The notes under the pieces were generated by a model. That model saw only the letters and a program-made list of their open reading frames with translations, did not search any database and had not been told where the DNA came from. Both the position numbers and the translations under genes were made by a program. From Leguminivora glycinivorella (taxonomy: Eukaryota; Arthropoda; Insecta; Lepidoptera; Tortricidae), in contig NC_062971.1 in the NCBI RefSeq assembly GCF_023078275.1, forward strand, positions 5,270,001 through 5,334,000: 64,000 nt of DNA, written 5' to 3'. Of this stretch, positions 46,301-55,600 are shown piece by piece. How positions within the stretch are numbered: position 1 is the stretch's first letter; each line of letters starts with the position of its first letter.

Positions 46301-46378
46301 TTTGCAAGAAATAAAAGGCTTTTTTTATTTTTTTTATTTTTTTTTTTTATTTTTTATTTATTTATTTTATTTAATTGT
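43330..46378 (+). mobile_element. RTE-like LINE, nearly complete ORF, no ATG, T/A-rich 3' end
   Basis: Spans the endonuclease/reverse-transcriptase frame and a 3' tract made of TTTTATTTTTTTT-type repeats at 46320-46378. The 5' limit is uncertain: the open frame extends up to 43290, but similarity to LINE protein begins only near 43410. Target-site duplications were not found by eye. It lies in sense orientation to the plus-strand exons and presumably within their intron. Confidence 0.8.
43395..46271 (+). CDS. LINE endonuclease/reverse transcriptase (RTE-like)
   Basis: This 958-codon frame, counted from a TTG at 43395, encodes the single polyprotein used for target-primed reverse transcription. 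Residues 9-245 are an APE-type endonuclease: CTYNVRT (Asn15), GLTETRR (Glu44), AGDFNAKIG (Asp146, Asn148) and SDHRPV (Asp238, His239). A linker rich in Lys and Asn follows. The reverse transcriptase covers roughly 490-760, with NYRPISLLPCIYKLF, AFIDYKKAFD (Asp605), GVRQGDPLSP and FADD at 702-705. The C-terminus has the HVARLQDNRW, RRRARPHTRW and VAQDRERWN signatures usual for lepidopteran RTE-type elements. All catalytic residues are present and no stop interrupts the frame. No in-frame ATG occurs before codon 48, inside the endonuclease, so this copy is either 5'-truncated or starts otherwise. RTE is my best clade call; a related clade is possible. Confidence 0.93.
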   Translation: MTEIPGNKIYICTYNVRTISSYERLIELNEALKNVKYDIIGLTETRRMGNNIEEYENFILCYTGSTPGKYGVGFLINKRLKKGIESFSGINERVALLNLNIQGNLLSVIVTYAPTEASSDEEIEHFYSNIHKAIGMAHQNYIIAGDFNAKIGQPLDNEGLIMKKNGYGSRNQRGQRLINFALENKLTILNTCFKKKDNRRWTWRAPGGKYKNEIDYILSNQPDRCQNIEVLSVNFPSDHRPVRATMSLKIQKKSRITFRNYQNARLKDMQEKEKYIELLTPCIQDISEQESFEPQTYYDKIINAITSSLKHSQENKNKKTHKILTDNTLALLNRRQELQHKPNKSRSDKNELSALYKLTSKYIKKDYANYRSKTIEKHLREAGSSKKAFKDLRNNKTWIDGLQSSSGETHNKRKEIVKIATDFYKELYKAQTKDYIPAFNNSNNIAETMDNMQDSIPSPFSEHEIELAIKRLKNDKSPGTDNITNEALKTAHSLLTPPLTNLFNSILATGNTPSQWSKSDIILIYKKGDPNNIANYRPISLLPCIYKLFASILNQRIGNTLEVRQPIEQAGFRKGFSTVDHIHTLELIIEKYNERQRNLYIAFIDYKKAFDTVSHTSIWKSLEEQQVEGTYIKILKNIYHNNMGRIKLEEIGPAFSIQRGVRQGDPLSPKLFIAILESIIQKLNWGRKGLYIDGNYLSHLRFADDLVLLSETSLELQHMINSLNAISKQTGLEMNFTKTMVMTNSEKEDIMVDNESLTYTEHYIYLGKQIGFARDFNDLEIDRRIQNTWKKYWSLKEIFKSTLPINVKTRVFTSCLLPCLTYACQTWKMTTNVKRKLTSCQRGIERSMLNIRKIQKIRHTKIREITKAMDVIPYARKLKWKWAGHVARLQDNRWTRKVSSWRGPIGKRRRARPHTRWVDDIIKIAGPSWMQVAQDRERWNRLEEAYTQTGVLATEPNH

Positions 46379-46415
46379 TATGTTTTACAAGGCGGCACAG
46401 TTGTTGTTTAACCGC

Positions 46416-46755
46416 ACGTGCCAATGTTGATACCCGAGCAAGCGAAAGATTCAAATATTGAACCGCGAGCGTAGCGAGTGGATAAAAAAGTGGAATCTTG
46501 AGCGTTGCGAGGGTTTCATTTCAAGGCACAAAGTTTAAACAAACTTTGCAACCGAGTGAAACACAAAAATGTTCACCACACCAACACGAACAAAATACTA
46601 GGTAAAACATAAAACTCAATCAAATTCATCAATTTATTCAATATTTTTAGAGCCAGCTTAAGATATCAAGTTAAAATTTGTATTGACTGCACTCTGGTGG
46701 ATAAAATGAAATTTTGCTACCTGTTCTCGAAAACTAAACAGTTGGTGTGGTGAAA
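46416..46755 (+). mobile_element. Dispersed repeat following the LINE
   Basis: Contains GAACCGCGAGCGTAGCGAGT, GTGGATAAAAAAGTGGAAT, AACTTTGCAACCGAGTG and GTGGATAAAATGAAATTT, and is a diverged relative of 34770-35085. The GAGCGTAGCGAG word is shared with the palindrome at 22490-23945. Confidence 0.45.
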
Positions 46756-47175
46756 ATAAAATATTACCATTACTGCATGGATAATATAAGGTCTAATATC
46801 AAAAATATTCATGAAGTCTCGAAATAGTGTAAAATATGAAGTCTCAATAGCGTTAAAGCATTTTTTTTATAACTTTATTTACAGTGAAAACATCTAAAAG
46901 GGTACATCTAAATTTCAAATTACAAGTAGTTCTACAAAGTGTATTGCAATAACATTCCATCGTAGTAGATATTGAGATATATTTTACTAGCTGAAGGCAA
47001 ATTACATTCAATCAACTTTTCTGGAACATGTAATGCAATAATACTTTGCCTTAGCCAAATCAATAAATTTCATCTCATAGCAATTATACTTATATTATCC
47101 TAAAGATAATACAATAGAGATTCGTTTTTATAATTATAAGAATCTACATAAATATATTCTAGGATACCTAAGCTT
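46756..47175. other. No gene; likely 3' flank of the 47176-47436 gene
   Basis: AT-rich. The minus-strand AATAAA nearest downstream of the stop is at about 46872-46878, roughly 300 bases away, so it is an uncertain polyadenylation signal. Confidence 0.35.
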
Positions 47176-47436
47176 TCATAGAACACTGCTGGCATCCGAA
47201 GAACTTAAAATCTCCTCATCTCGCCTCGGAAGTTCGGCAGCATTTTTCAAATGAAGTATGTTTCTTTCATCTTTGGGATGTGACTGACTTGAGTGACTTG
47301 GTAGTGCTTGTGTTTTACTAAGTGACACTGTCCTCCTTTGTGGTGTATACTTTGTGAACGCGCCGTACGACCATGCGATGCCCGTAGCCAAAGAAAGCAC
47401 CAGACCGAGAAGCTTTAACTGATCCTTCCTATCCAT
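47176..47436 (-). CDS. Small single-pass membrane protein, paralog A
   Basis: Starting at the Met at 47436, 86 residues. The N-terminus is MDRKDQLKLLGLVLSLATGI, a charged start leading into one hydrophobic segment (about residues 7-24). Next comes YGAF at 23-26, then a polar Arg/Ser-rich tail ending DEEILSSSDASSVL, presumably cytosolic or lumenal. An upstream in-frame extension to 47574 (46 more residues) is open, but looks less like coding sequence and is not shared by the paralogs. The RKD..L.LLG...L..G....YG.F pattern recurs at 48768-49058, and in weaker form at 50695-50793, all on the same strand. I recognise no named family. The size and layout (short N-terminus, one helix) resemble small mitochondrial inner-membrane or ER proteins, which is inference. 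Confidence 0.6.
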   Translation of the reverse strand: MDRKDQLKLLGLVLSLATGIAWSYGAFTKYTPQRRTVSLSKTQALPSHSSQSHPKDERNILHLKNAAELPRRDEEILSSSDASSVL

Positions 47437-47576
47437 CTCTGATAAATGGGCTATCTGCGTATTTATTTTCCATTTGATTACAAAATATAATTTTCTGGAT
47501 AACAATTTTGTTTTGTGGTTTAAATGTCCTTTTGATGGGTTGAAAAAAGGTACGTCAGTTGTCGTTGTCACCATTC

Positions 47577-48703
47577 ACAGCATTCATAGACAACCATGGT
47601 GTATCTGTATGCCAAGCATTTTTTTATTATAATAATTATCAGATTAGATTTTTCACTTAAACCTCGTTCATTTCAATTTTACTATATTCTATTCACGATT
47701 TTTGTGGTTTTTTATCCAAATAATATATGAAATGATCTTATGCCCCATATAAAATTGACGATAATTTATTTATTTATTTATATTTATATATTGTGGTGAC
47801 GTAATAATTACTGTAATTTCGTTACGTTTTATCTGTATAGTTTTAGGTTTTATCAGCTGCAAAAGTTCATGGAGAAATTACGAATTAATTCATTTTTTAT
47901 CTATTTTTTTTTTAATTGTCGTCTTGCTTTGTGGTTCGAATTAATATCCATATACTTTTTGGTCTAAGTACCTATATAAATGTATATTTTATGAGTATTT
48001 GTTTATTTATTATTATATTATTATATATGTATATATTGGTGTATTAATGTAATTGTATATGTATATATTTGTTACCATGTGTATACAAAATTTGCATTTA
48101 ATTCTTTTAGTGGTTGTACATTTTTGAATTGGTCACTCATCGTTAATTCGCTTCTACTCATTTCCTCAAAGGTTGACTGGAAGAGATCCCATTAAGGGAT
48201 AAGTCCGCCTACATTGTATATTACTGACTCTGTAACTGTGTCTCTTTTGTTTCCTTTATGTACAATAAAGCTTATACATATATACATACATTCATAAATT
48301 CGCCATGTACTTTTGCAGCGGATAGTACCTACTTCAAAATAGATTGTTACAGCTTAAATATTTGTATACTCAAGAAACATTTTGCAAAATATCAAATGAT
48401 TTTTATTGCTAGTTGTACAGCCCGAAGTTACACTTTACCAGGAACCGTTCACTGCAATATTATACTTATTCATAAGAAACTAGATACATACATTTGTGCG
48501 AATGCTTATTAAGGTTTGACGAGCATTGCAAGTACCTAATACAAAACTGGTACGTCCGGCTAACAATTTTATACATAAGCCAAATGATAATTACAAGTAT
48601 AAGTATGTCCATTAAAATAAATCCAAACAGTTATAAGAACAACTTAACACGACTTTGAGGGCTCAAATTTATAAATTAAACAAACTAGTACAATTTTAAA
48701 AGA
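47577..48703. other. Intergenic, AT microsatellites and retroposon trace
   Basis: Contains ATTTATTTATTTATTTATAT at about 47766-47785 and long TATATA stretches. At 48145-48270 (CTACTCATTTCCTCAAAGGT, GTTGACTGGAAGAGATCCCA, CTTTTGTTTCCTTTATGTAC) it resembles the 3' end of a lepidopteran LINE ending in ACAATAAAG. No gene seen. Confidence 0.45.
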
Positions 48704-48732
48704 TTTATTTCATAACTAATGTTCTATTTATT
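48704..48732 (-). terminator. Two AATAAA signals for the 48768-49058 gene
   Basis: TTTATT at 48704-48709 and 48727-48732 read AATAAA on the minus strand, 36-64 bases downstream of the stop codon. This compact 3' end supports the gene call. Confidence 0.6.
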
Positions 48733-48767
48733 TTTGATGTAATCTAAAGTGTTTCTCCGTCATTTTC

Positions 48768-49058
48768 TTAATCATTGCACGGATATTTTCTCGGACAAGG
48801 CACCGTAGGACGCGGGTCTGGCGTGCACTCTTTCTGCGGAGGTTTAGCCGGGGGGGAGAAGATCCCGTACATGTACAAGTACCCCGCAGTTGCTAGCAAG
48901 GAGATGCCTAGTAGAGTGAGTAAGTCTTTGCGTACTAAAGGTGCATGTGTATGTTTGACGGCAGCATGGCGGTCCTTGAGAATGCCCCAGAAGTGTTTCT
49001 TGCCGGTTAAATGCCAGAGGCGCGTTGGTTTGGGGCAGTCTAGTTTATACGGATGCAT
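48768..49058 (-). CDS. Small single-pass membrane protein, paralog B
   Basis: 96 residues from ATG at 49058. About 40 N-terminal residues rich in Lys/His/Trp (for example TRLWHLTGKKHFWGILKDRH) precede VRKDLLTLLGISLLATAGYL, the predicted membrane helix. YGIF follows, then a proline- and cysteine-rich tail ending PTVPCPRKYPCND. Aligned to paralog A from RKD to the F of YG.F, 12 of about 26 positions are identical (R,K,D,L,L,L,G,L,G,Y,G,F). GC-rich codon use in an AT-rich region and two polyadenylation signals just downstream support expression. The three tail cysteines could form disulfides or bind a partner. No family recognised. Confidence 0.65.
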   Translation of the reverse strand: MHPYKLDCPKPTRLWHLTGKKHFWGILKDRHAAVKHTHAPLVRKDLLTLLGISLLATAGYLYMYGIFSPPAKPPQKECTPDPRPTVPCPRKYPCND

Positions 49059-50694
49059 GATTTTTGGGGCTCGGACCTTTGGAGAAACTTGAAAACGCTA
49101 GTTTTGATGGATCATGGTTCTGTTTTGCTTCGTATGTGGTTCATTGTGGTAGTTATGAAGATATGAATATCAGGTTGAGTAGGCAATCCGGGCCTGAAAA
49201 AAAAATGAAGTTCTTTAGGGTACTTTGCATACATATTTACATAATAACACACTGAATGGTGTGACGTCTAACGAGACATTAAAACACAGACAGATTCGGA
49301 GTAACAATTTGTTATTGCTTTGAATGTGGATTTGATAAGACCATTTCTAAAGGTAGTTAAAAATGGTGTAATTACATGAGATACACGCCAACCGCTAGAC
49401 TACGACAATCTAGATATACAAGGTATTATCAAAACCTGATAAAAACATGACAAAATGTTAAATTAGAATCTAATAAATGAAACTATGAAACTATCCCGGT
49501 AAGGCCATTTATTAGTGTGACGAGCACAGATATTTGTTCCTGAGTCTTGGATGTTTTCTATGTATATAAGTATTTATATATTATTGTCGTATATCGTTGT
49601 CTGAGTACCCACAACACAAGCCTTCTTGAGCTTACCGTGGGCCTCAGTCAATCTGTGTAAGAATGTCCTATAATATTTATTTATTTATTTATTTTATTTA
49701 TTTTACTGGTGTCCGCTGATTCAGGATTTCAGTAACAATTATACTCGAGGCAGGTAATGTCCGTTACGTAGGTACTAGGTATACAGTGTGTTACCTCTAA
49801 GCGGGCTTTTTTTATGAAGCAGAATCTAACATTGCTGTTCTATTTAACTTAACCAAGTCCTTAATGTAATAAAAAAAAAAAAAAATACTTTATGACCTTT
49901 CTAACATTTTTTTGTTGTCGTACAGACATTTGTCAAATAAGGCCAATGACAGCTCAGATTTAAGTCATAACAAAGAGAGACTTACTGTCGAAGTAAAATG
50001 TGTAATCACAGTGCATAGACTGCCATCTCTTGACACATGCTTGAAACTTTTGAACCTCAGTTTTGACAATTTGGCCCATATTCTTAGCTTGATATGTTTT
50101 AAAATGTCAAATATTAATAATAGCGCCATCTAGCTGAGCGTACCCCAAAGGTGTAATGCCATCTAGGTCACCGTACCTTTTTCTGTATAGTATTACTGAG
50201 GTACGTTTTTTTCTTAGACTTTATCTGTCTATACGGAGTTAGATATGTCTTTGGTCATAAGTATGAGCGATATGAGTGATAAAAATTACGAAGTGCAGCA
50301 CGCAGTACATTAAATGTGCGGATTTCGGAAAAAATATTTAGCCTGTCATTTAAATAATTATGATTTGCTGTTATACGCAAACGATTGCTAATGGACCTTA
50401 TTATCATTGGCTTTAAATAAATGTTCACATGGTAGTAACACACTGTATAGCAGACATAACCTTCTGTCATCTCATCTGACATATGTTCAAGAACAAAACT
50501 ACCCTGGGAAAAATGTACCCATTACGCTGTTGTGGTAATATTTATTTACGCCATAATAAAATTGACAACTGATTAAGTTAGCTTCAAAAAATATTGTGTT
50601 TTTAGTATAAATTACCCGTTCGTGAAAATCTCGGTAAGTGTTGTAGATATAATTATATATTATAACGATTTTATATTACTTACCATATTGATAT
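49059..50694. other. Intergenic between paralogs B and C
   Basis: Holds an (ATTT)n run near 49674-49705, a short poly(A) at 49870-49885 and dispersed-repeat words (GCGCCATCTAG, GCCATCTAGGTCACCGTACC near 50123-50178). A plus-strand mini-exon-like piece at about 50614-50639 ending TCG|GTAAGTG is too short to call. No gene seen. Confidence 0.4.
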
Positions 50695-50793
50695 TCAGGG
50701 TCCCGGTCGTTTACCGAAGCTATCGTACATGGTGCCGGCGAAAGATGCCACGGCTGAAACTGTTACTATAAAAATAATTTCTCTTCTGTTCAT
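50695..50793 (-). CDS. 32-residue membrane microprotein, possible paralog C
   Basis: ATG at 50793, then MNRREIIFIVTVSAVASFAG as one hydrophobic helix after an RRE start, then YDSF and KRPGP to a TGA at 50695-50697. The order of charged R-R/K-E/D, helix and Y-x-x-F matches paralogs A and B, although identity is low. Eleven bases after the stop there is a strong minus-strand donor (CAATATG|GTAAGT), so the transcript is probably spliced just after the stop. If an alternative frame or exon is used, the C-terminus would be longer. Too short for confident family assignment; the case rests on position, strand and motif order. Confidence 0.45.
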   Translation of the reverse strand: MNRREIIFIVTVSAVASFAGTMYDSFGKRPGP

Positions 50794-51889
50794 GACATTT
50801 GTGATGTTTGACGTTTTACGATTCTTTTTCGTTTGGCACAGTTGTTAGGTGGCATTAAAGAGTTTGTACGTTGTGTTTTTGAACCTTATTCAATATTATA
50901 CATAACATTGTCTTCGGTTAGTGCGTGTTACTGATGAAATAAAACTATGAAACGGATGAAAACGGATTATATAAGTACAATACATTAAAATATTGGGCTG
51001 TGTTCTTAAACAACTGTTATTTAGATATCTTTAACCTTCAAAAGTACGTACTCACGGCACATTTATTAGGTTTACTAAAGTGACCCTTATAACTTTAATG
51101 ATAACGCCATCAATTTACTTATTCCTATTAAAAATAGCATGTCCACACCTGTCTTCTCCATAACGTGTTAATTATTCATACCGATATTTATAGGAATTGT
51201 CATCCTCACAAAAAAACTGCCAATTATGAGGGCATAGTCCAGGTAAGAATAATCCTTATTGCCCATGTGCGCGTATAGCTGACAGTTCTGTTTCATTCTT
51301 ACCACTTTCCAAGAATTTTCTCTGGGTAACCAGAATAAATGAGGTCTCTGATTCCTTAACTGTACTTTATGGAGAGCTCAGACTTAATCTGGTTAAGTTA
51401 AATCGAGCGCTGGCCGGTTGACAAGGAGTAGGAATAGTCCCGTGGTGTGTGTCGTTTGTTTGTATGTGTGAGTATCCCTGTGCGCGGGAGTGTCCCATGT
51501 AGAGGTTAAAATTCTCGCGGCCTTCACCAGAGATGCATTGGGACCGGTTTGATTTATCGGCTGGATCGATCGTTTCTATGATTGTGTGTCCACTTTTCTA
51601 GTTATAAAACTATTTGAACTTCCTTCTTTGGCTGCCATAGGCAATGATAATGGCGTATCCAGTTTAACTCTAACGCCTAGGTATTGATAGTTCAATCAAA
51701 AGATTAAAAAAGCAAATATTAAACACCAATTTGGAAGATATGGTCAAAATTAAGACAAATTATTTCTTATTAGGTATCAAGTATAGGCGTAGATAACGAC
51801 CGATATTAAATCATTATAAGCTCTCCGATGGTCTCGATCGATATGATTCATAGAGTTGAGATGACCATCTGAACCTTTTATCTCGGCGT
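50794..51889. other. No gene seen
   Basis: Includes the presumed promoter of the 50695-50793 gene. No exon or repeat could be supported further. Confidence 0.35.
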
Positions 51890-52537
51890 ATCCAACGGCC
51901 AGGCCAAAACGTAAAAAATCGCCGGTGTCTAGCGAGGAGCCGTCCCAGCGACTATGCGCTTGTTATGTTTTTTTCAACAACAACTTTCAAGCTCCGAGGC
52001 TCTCCGAGTCCGCGCCATGCCTCCTTATAGTGGGAGAGCAAAACCTGTAGATACTGTTCGTCCACTTCGGTACGGAGTACCTGCGCGCTCGCCGTCCCTC
52101 TCTCTCCTACCGCGTAATATATCAAGACGAGACCGTCTGTTTCACCGCACCACACTGGTATGCAAAGATTGATAGCTTATATGACCATTTGGTTTTGAAA
52201 GCGGCCAGAAATCACGCACGGTTGAAACTTTTCGCCGCCTGGCGTCCTTAGGACCGGCCAGACGTCTCCGGCGCTGTAGCTTATTAGTTTACTTTTGTTA
52301 ATAATTGTGCGTTCATAATGTCATTAACTTGTGTGATATCGATTGCCCGCCGGTGCAACTCGTTTGTTTAAAGTAAGCCAGTGAAGCCTTACTCTTTGGA
52401 GGCAGTGGTCTCTTGTTACTATTCCTAGTTAAGTTTCGAGTGCAACTGTGGAATTGAATTGAAAGTGTGGTCGGTTAAGTTGCGAAGGACAGCGATGTGT
52501 TTTGTTTTTGAAACTGTGAGTGTATAATGCTTGTAGA
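51890..52537 (+). promoter_or_regulatory. Promoter and 5' UTR of the 52538 exon
   Basis: This stretch is richer in G+C and CpG than its surroundings (for example CTCGGCGTATCCAACGGCC, AAGCTCCGAGGCTCTCCGAG, GCGCTCGCCGTCCCTCTC, CGCCGCCTGGCGTCC), the look of an insect promoter with a non-coding leader. GCCAGTGAAGCC or TTAAGTTTCG sequences at 52376-52436 could hold the start site, but none stands out. It leads directly into two upstream ORFs (52495-52527, 52527-52553). Confidence 0.45.
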
Positions 52538-52553
52538 ATGGATCCTATGGTAG
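52495..52553 (+). promoter_or_regulatory. Two chained upstream ORFs, the second overlapping the main start
   Basis: uORF1 runs from ATG 52495 to TAA 52525-52527 (10 codons). Its final A starts the next ATG (52527), giving uORF2 of 8 codons ending TAG at 52553, past the main ATG at 52538. This ATAATG overlap and the out-of-frame overlap would lower and possibly regulate translation from 52538, if the transcript starts upstream of 52495. Confidence 0.45.
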
Positions 52554-52606
52554 CAGACAGCGGATTAGTGGTGAATAATCTGAACCACGTCCGGACCGAG
52601 TCTCAG
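52538..52606 (+). CDS. Candidate first coding exon (23 codons)
   Basis: ATG 52538 followed by 23 whole codons, MDPMVADSGLVVNNLNHVRT then ESQ, ending at the strong donor CAG|GTAAGC in phase 0. The context of a CpG-rich leader, a moderate start context (GTAGAATGG) and a consensus donor is typical of a first coding exon with a long first intron. No downstream exon appears before 64000, so the rest of the gene is outside the window. Its phase-0 end equals those of 37650-37795 and 40830-41021, which would allow all three to splice to one shared exon. No family recognised. Confidence 0.6.
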
Positions 52607-55600
52607 GTAAGCCGGCTCAGTAGGTATCGATGAGGCAAAACACGTTTGCTATATACCATACCTACCTACTCGTCATAAGTACAATGACTTCTCAATCATT
52701 TGATACATTTCTTGTCCGTTCAATGTACACCTAGTTAACTATTATGGTCCTACAACCATGGATTTTAGTTTTTATCTCATTAGCGTTGTACACTTCATCA
52801 GTATGAAGGTATTAGCCGATCCTAATATGTACCTATATATGTATCTAGCTATCTTTGTTTGTAACGGCTCAGCTACATGATCATAATACATGTATATGAT
52901 CCTGTTCTCTTACGCATAGTAAGTATTGTATAGGTATAACAAAAACGATACTTTCGGATTGTTTAAACGATGCTTTTGACTTATACAATACTTACCAATT
53001 ACCATAATTACGTACTAGGAAATTGTGACACAAACTTAACATGCTAAACAATATATTTTATCTATAAGAATAGTCGATAGATACCTATACACTATCGTTG
53101 GACACTAGATCAAGTATATTTCAAAACACCGAAGTTCGTGGGCGCGTTAAAGTCTTTTAGAGTAAGGATGAAATCACCGAAATATCAATTAAACCTTAAA
53201 ATATGTTGCATAATATTATGGAATCTTGTTATTTCAAAATAATTCACCAAAAATTATACGATTAATGTAACCACAATTCGTGAAATATTTATGCAACGAC
53301 AAGATATAAGGTAAACTACCCGGTTGTCGGCACTCCACCATTAGTTCAACCTTATTTTGAAGTGATTTTCTTAGAAAGATGTATGCCAATCACTAGTTGT
53401 ATTCAGTACTACTCTACCAGTTATTGCTGGATGCTTTAATCCCTACTATGGATATGTGAATAAACCGATTGATCGATTACGAACTCTTTGTGATTTTTTT
53501 ATTTGGTACTCTTGGGAGACAGAAACACCTGTTCAAAATTCTATCTATTTTTTTTAACACATAGAGACTGCATTCAAACTGCATTTAAATGGGAACTGCA
53601 AACTGAGGCCAAATAAAATTCAAAATTTTCTGTCAAGAAGATAAATCATTCTCGTTTCAAATAGTACAGTGGCTTAAAATGTTTTTTGCCGCTCCTTGTT
53701 ACGATGTATATAGTAATGATAATGATGAACTGTGTAGCAACTAGTTCAGAGGTCAAGCCAATGAATTTCCGCGTGTCATAATCATTGTCTTTTGGACCAC
53801 GGAGTTGCTTATAGCCTGGTTAATGGCTAATTGGCTAGCCATGCACTTTACAGTACCGCAAGAGTATCTAGGTTACCTAGGTACACTAATTTGTATGAAG
53901 ACTTTTTAAAAGTTATTGAATACTAAAATATTGAATTAGTAATAATTACTAGATTTACCTGACTGCTACTTAAACTCTCTTCTAAGCTTTTCCTTTCAAG
54001 TCATGTAACCTATAAAAGATAGGGTCAGTTTTCTTTATTTCCTTTCCTCATGTCTCATTTCCCTTTGCACTGGCCATGGTCTTCAGCCACATCCAATAAT
54101 TTTTCATTTCACAATATCTAAGTACCTATGATACCTGTTCTAGTTGCTATTTATAATAGTGTGATCTGCTTTCAATCTCGTTTTCCCTTTAATTCCACCT
54201 GCCACAGTAAACAAAACAAACGAAGCATTATACTATACACCATAAATATGCCCCTCATTTTTTTTTTCAAAACTGAAATCAAAGACCACGTGACGTCATT
54301 GTTACCGCCGAAAACCTGTTTCGCGCCAATTCGCAGCTGGCGGCCAGCGGTTGCGAATAATTGTTTTTTTTTTCTTTTCTGTGGCCTGAGGGCTGAGTCG
54401 TTCAGCCTCCGTGATACACCGTTAACCTTGCATATGCCAGTTGATATATTGATAAAGTTTTTGTTGTGCAACGAAATGCACGAGTAAACAATGGTAAAGG
54501 TAAAATCACAGAAACTGCAGACTTGCAGAGGTTTGAACTTGTACTCAACCTTCTTTTTGGGATTTATATTCATGTGCGAAGCACGGCATTCTCTCTCCCT
54601 ATCCTCCACTGAGAAATACTTATTACTTTTGCCAAAGTATAATTCCCAATTTGTCTCGTTTAAGTCAGCTGTAAACTAGGATAAATTTAATCTATTCGAC
54701 CCCATTATAAATTCAACCTAATAATAAAATAGGCTTCAATTGAATAATACAATAAAAAAAAATCATAAACACGACTCCTTAATATTTCTATGAAATATAC
54801 CTCAATTTCAATATCAAAATTAAACATACGGTCTGGTAAGTCGTACATCGTACGTACATAAAACCAAACGCTAACAATTTAGCAAGACCAAATCGGCAAC
54901 AAAATGGTTGACATAGTTATTTAACAATCCAGTAAACAATACCTACAATGTCAAACAAAATTTACTTCCGATAATATGTTTCAGGTTAAAAGGTCCGCCA
55001 CTGTTTTACGTTTTATATTTTGACCTGACCTCTTAAGTATGTTTCAACTGTTTCAAGTAGGGCCTTGACGAAAACCTTGAGAGACATGTGGCAGAAAATA
55101 ACGTAAATTATTGCTGACAGGTGGATGGCACACGAAACATTAAGACACTCTTAAAAGTTCAGTTGCTTAACAAGTTTTAAAGTGATAACTCCCTGGATGG
55201 GGATAGACAAGATAAATACAAAATATTTGGCGTTTCTCTAAAATATTTATGCTAAACTTAAAATACTTTAGGTATGAAGGGCACATCCATAATATTAGTA
55301 AGAATCCATTAAAATTAATATCTCCATTGAAGCATTTTTGGCATAACGTAATGGCTTCAAAGGTGCATTCACTAATTAAAGGTCTCTGACAAGTTCGGTG
55401 ACTTTTTACTCTTTCAAAGTTAATTTTAGCCATCGCATGAGTCACAGTCACAGTACACAGAAACAGCCTAATTCAAGCCGACATTTGCAACGAACTTGTC
55501 GAGTCGATACGAGTAAAAACTTAATTTTATAACTTACTTAAAAGGTTGTCTCGGATAAAGATCTATTGTTTAGTCATCTTAAAAGGTATTCCAAGTATTT

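Noticed and set aside
47437..47574. 46-codon N-terminal extension of paralog A
   Set aside because: Open, but not shared with paralogs B and C and of poor coding character; the Met at 47436 fits the family pattern better.
54172..54609. 145-codon minus-strand open frame
   Set aside because: Rich in K/F/N from AT-rich sequence, no motif, and an open frame of similar size lies on the opposite strand.
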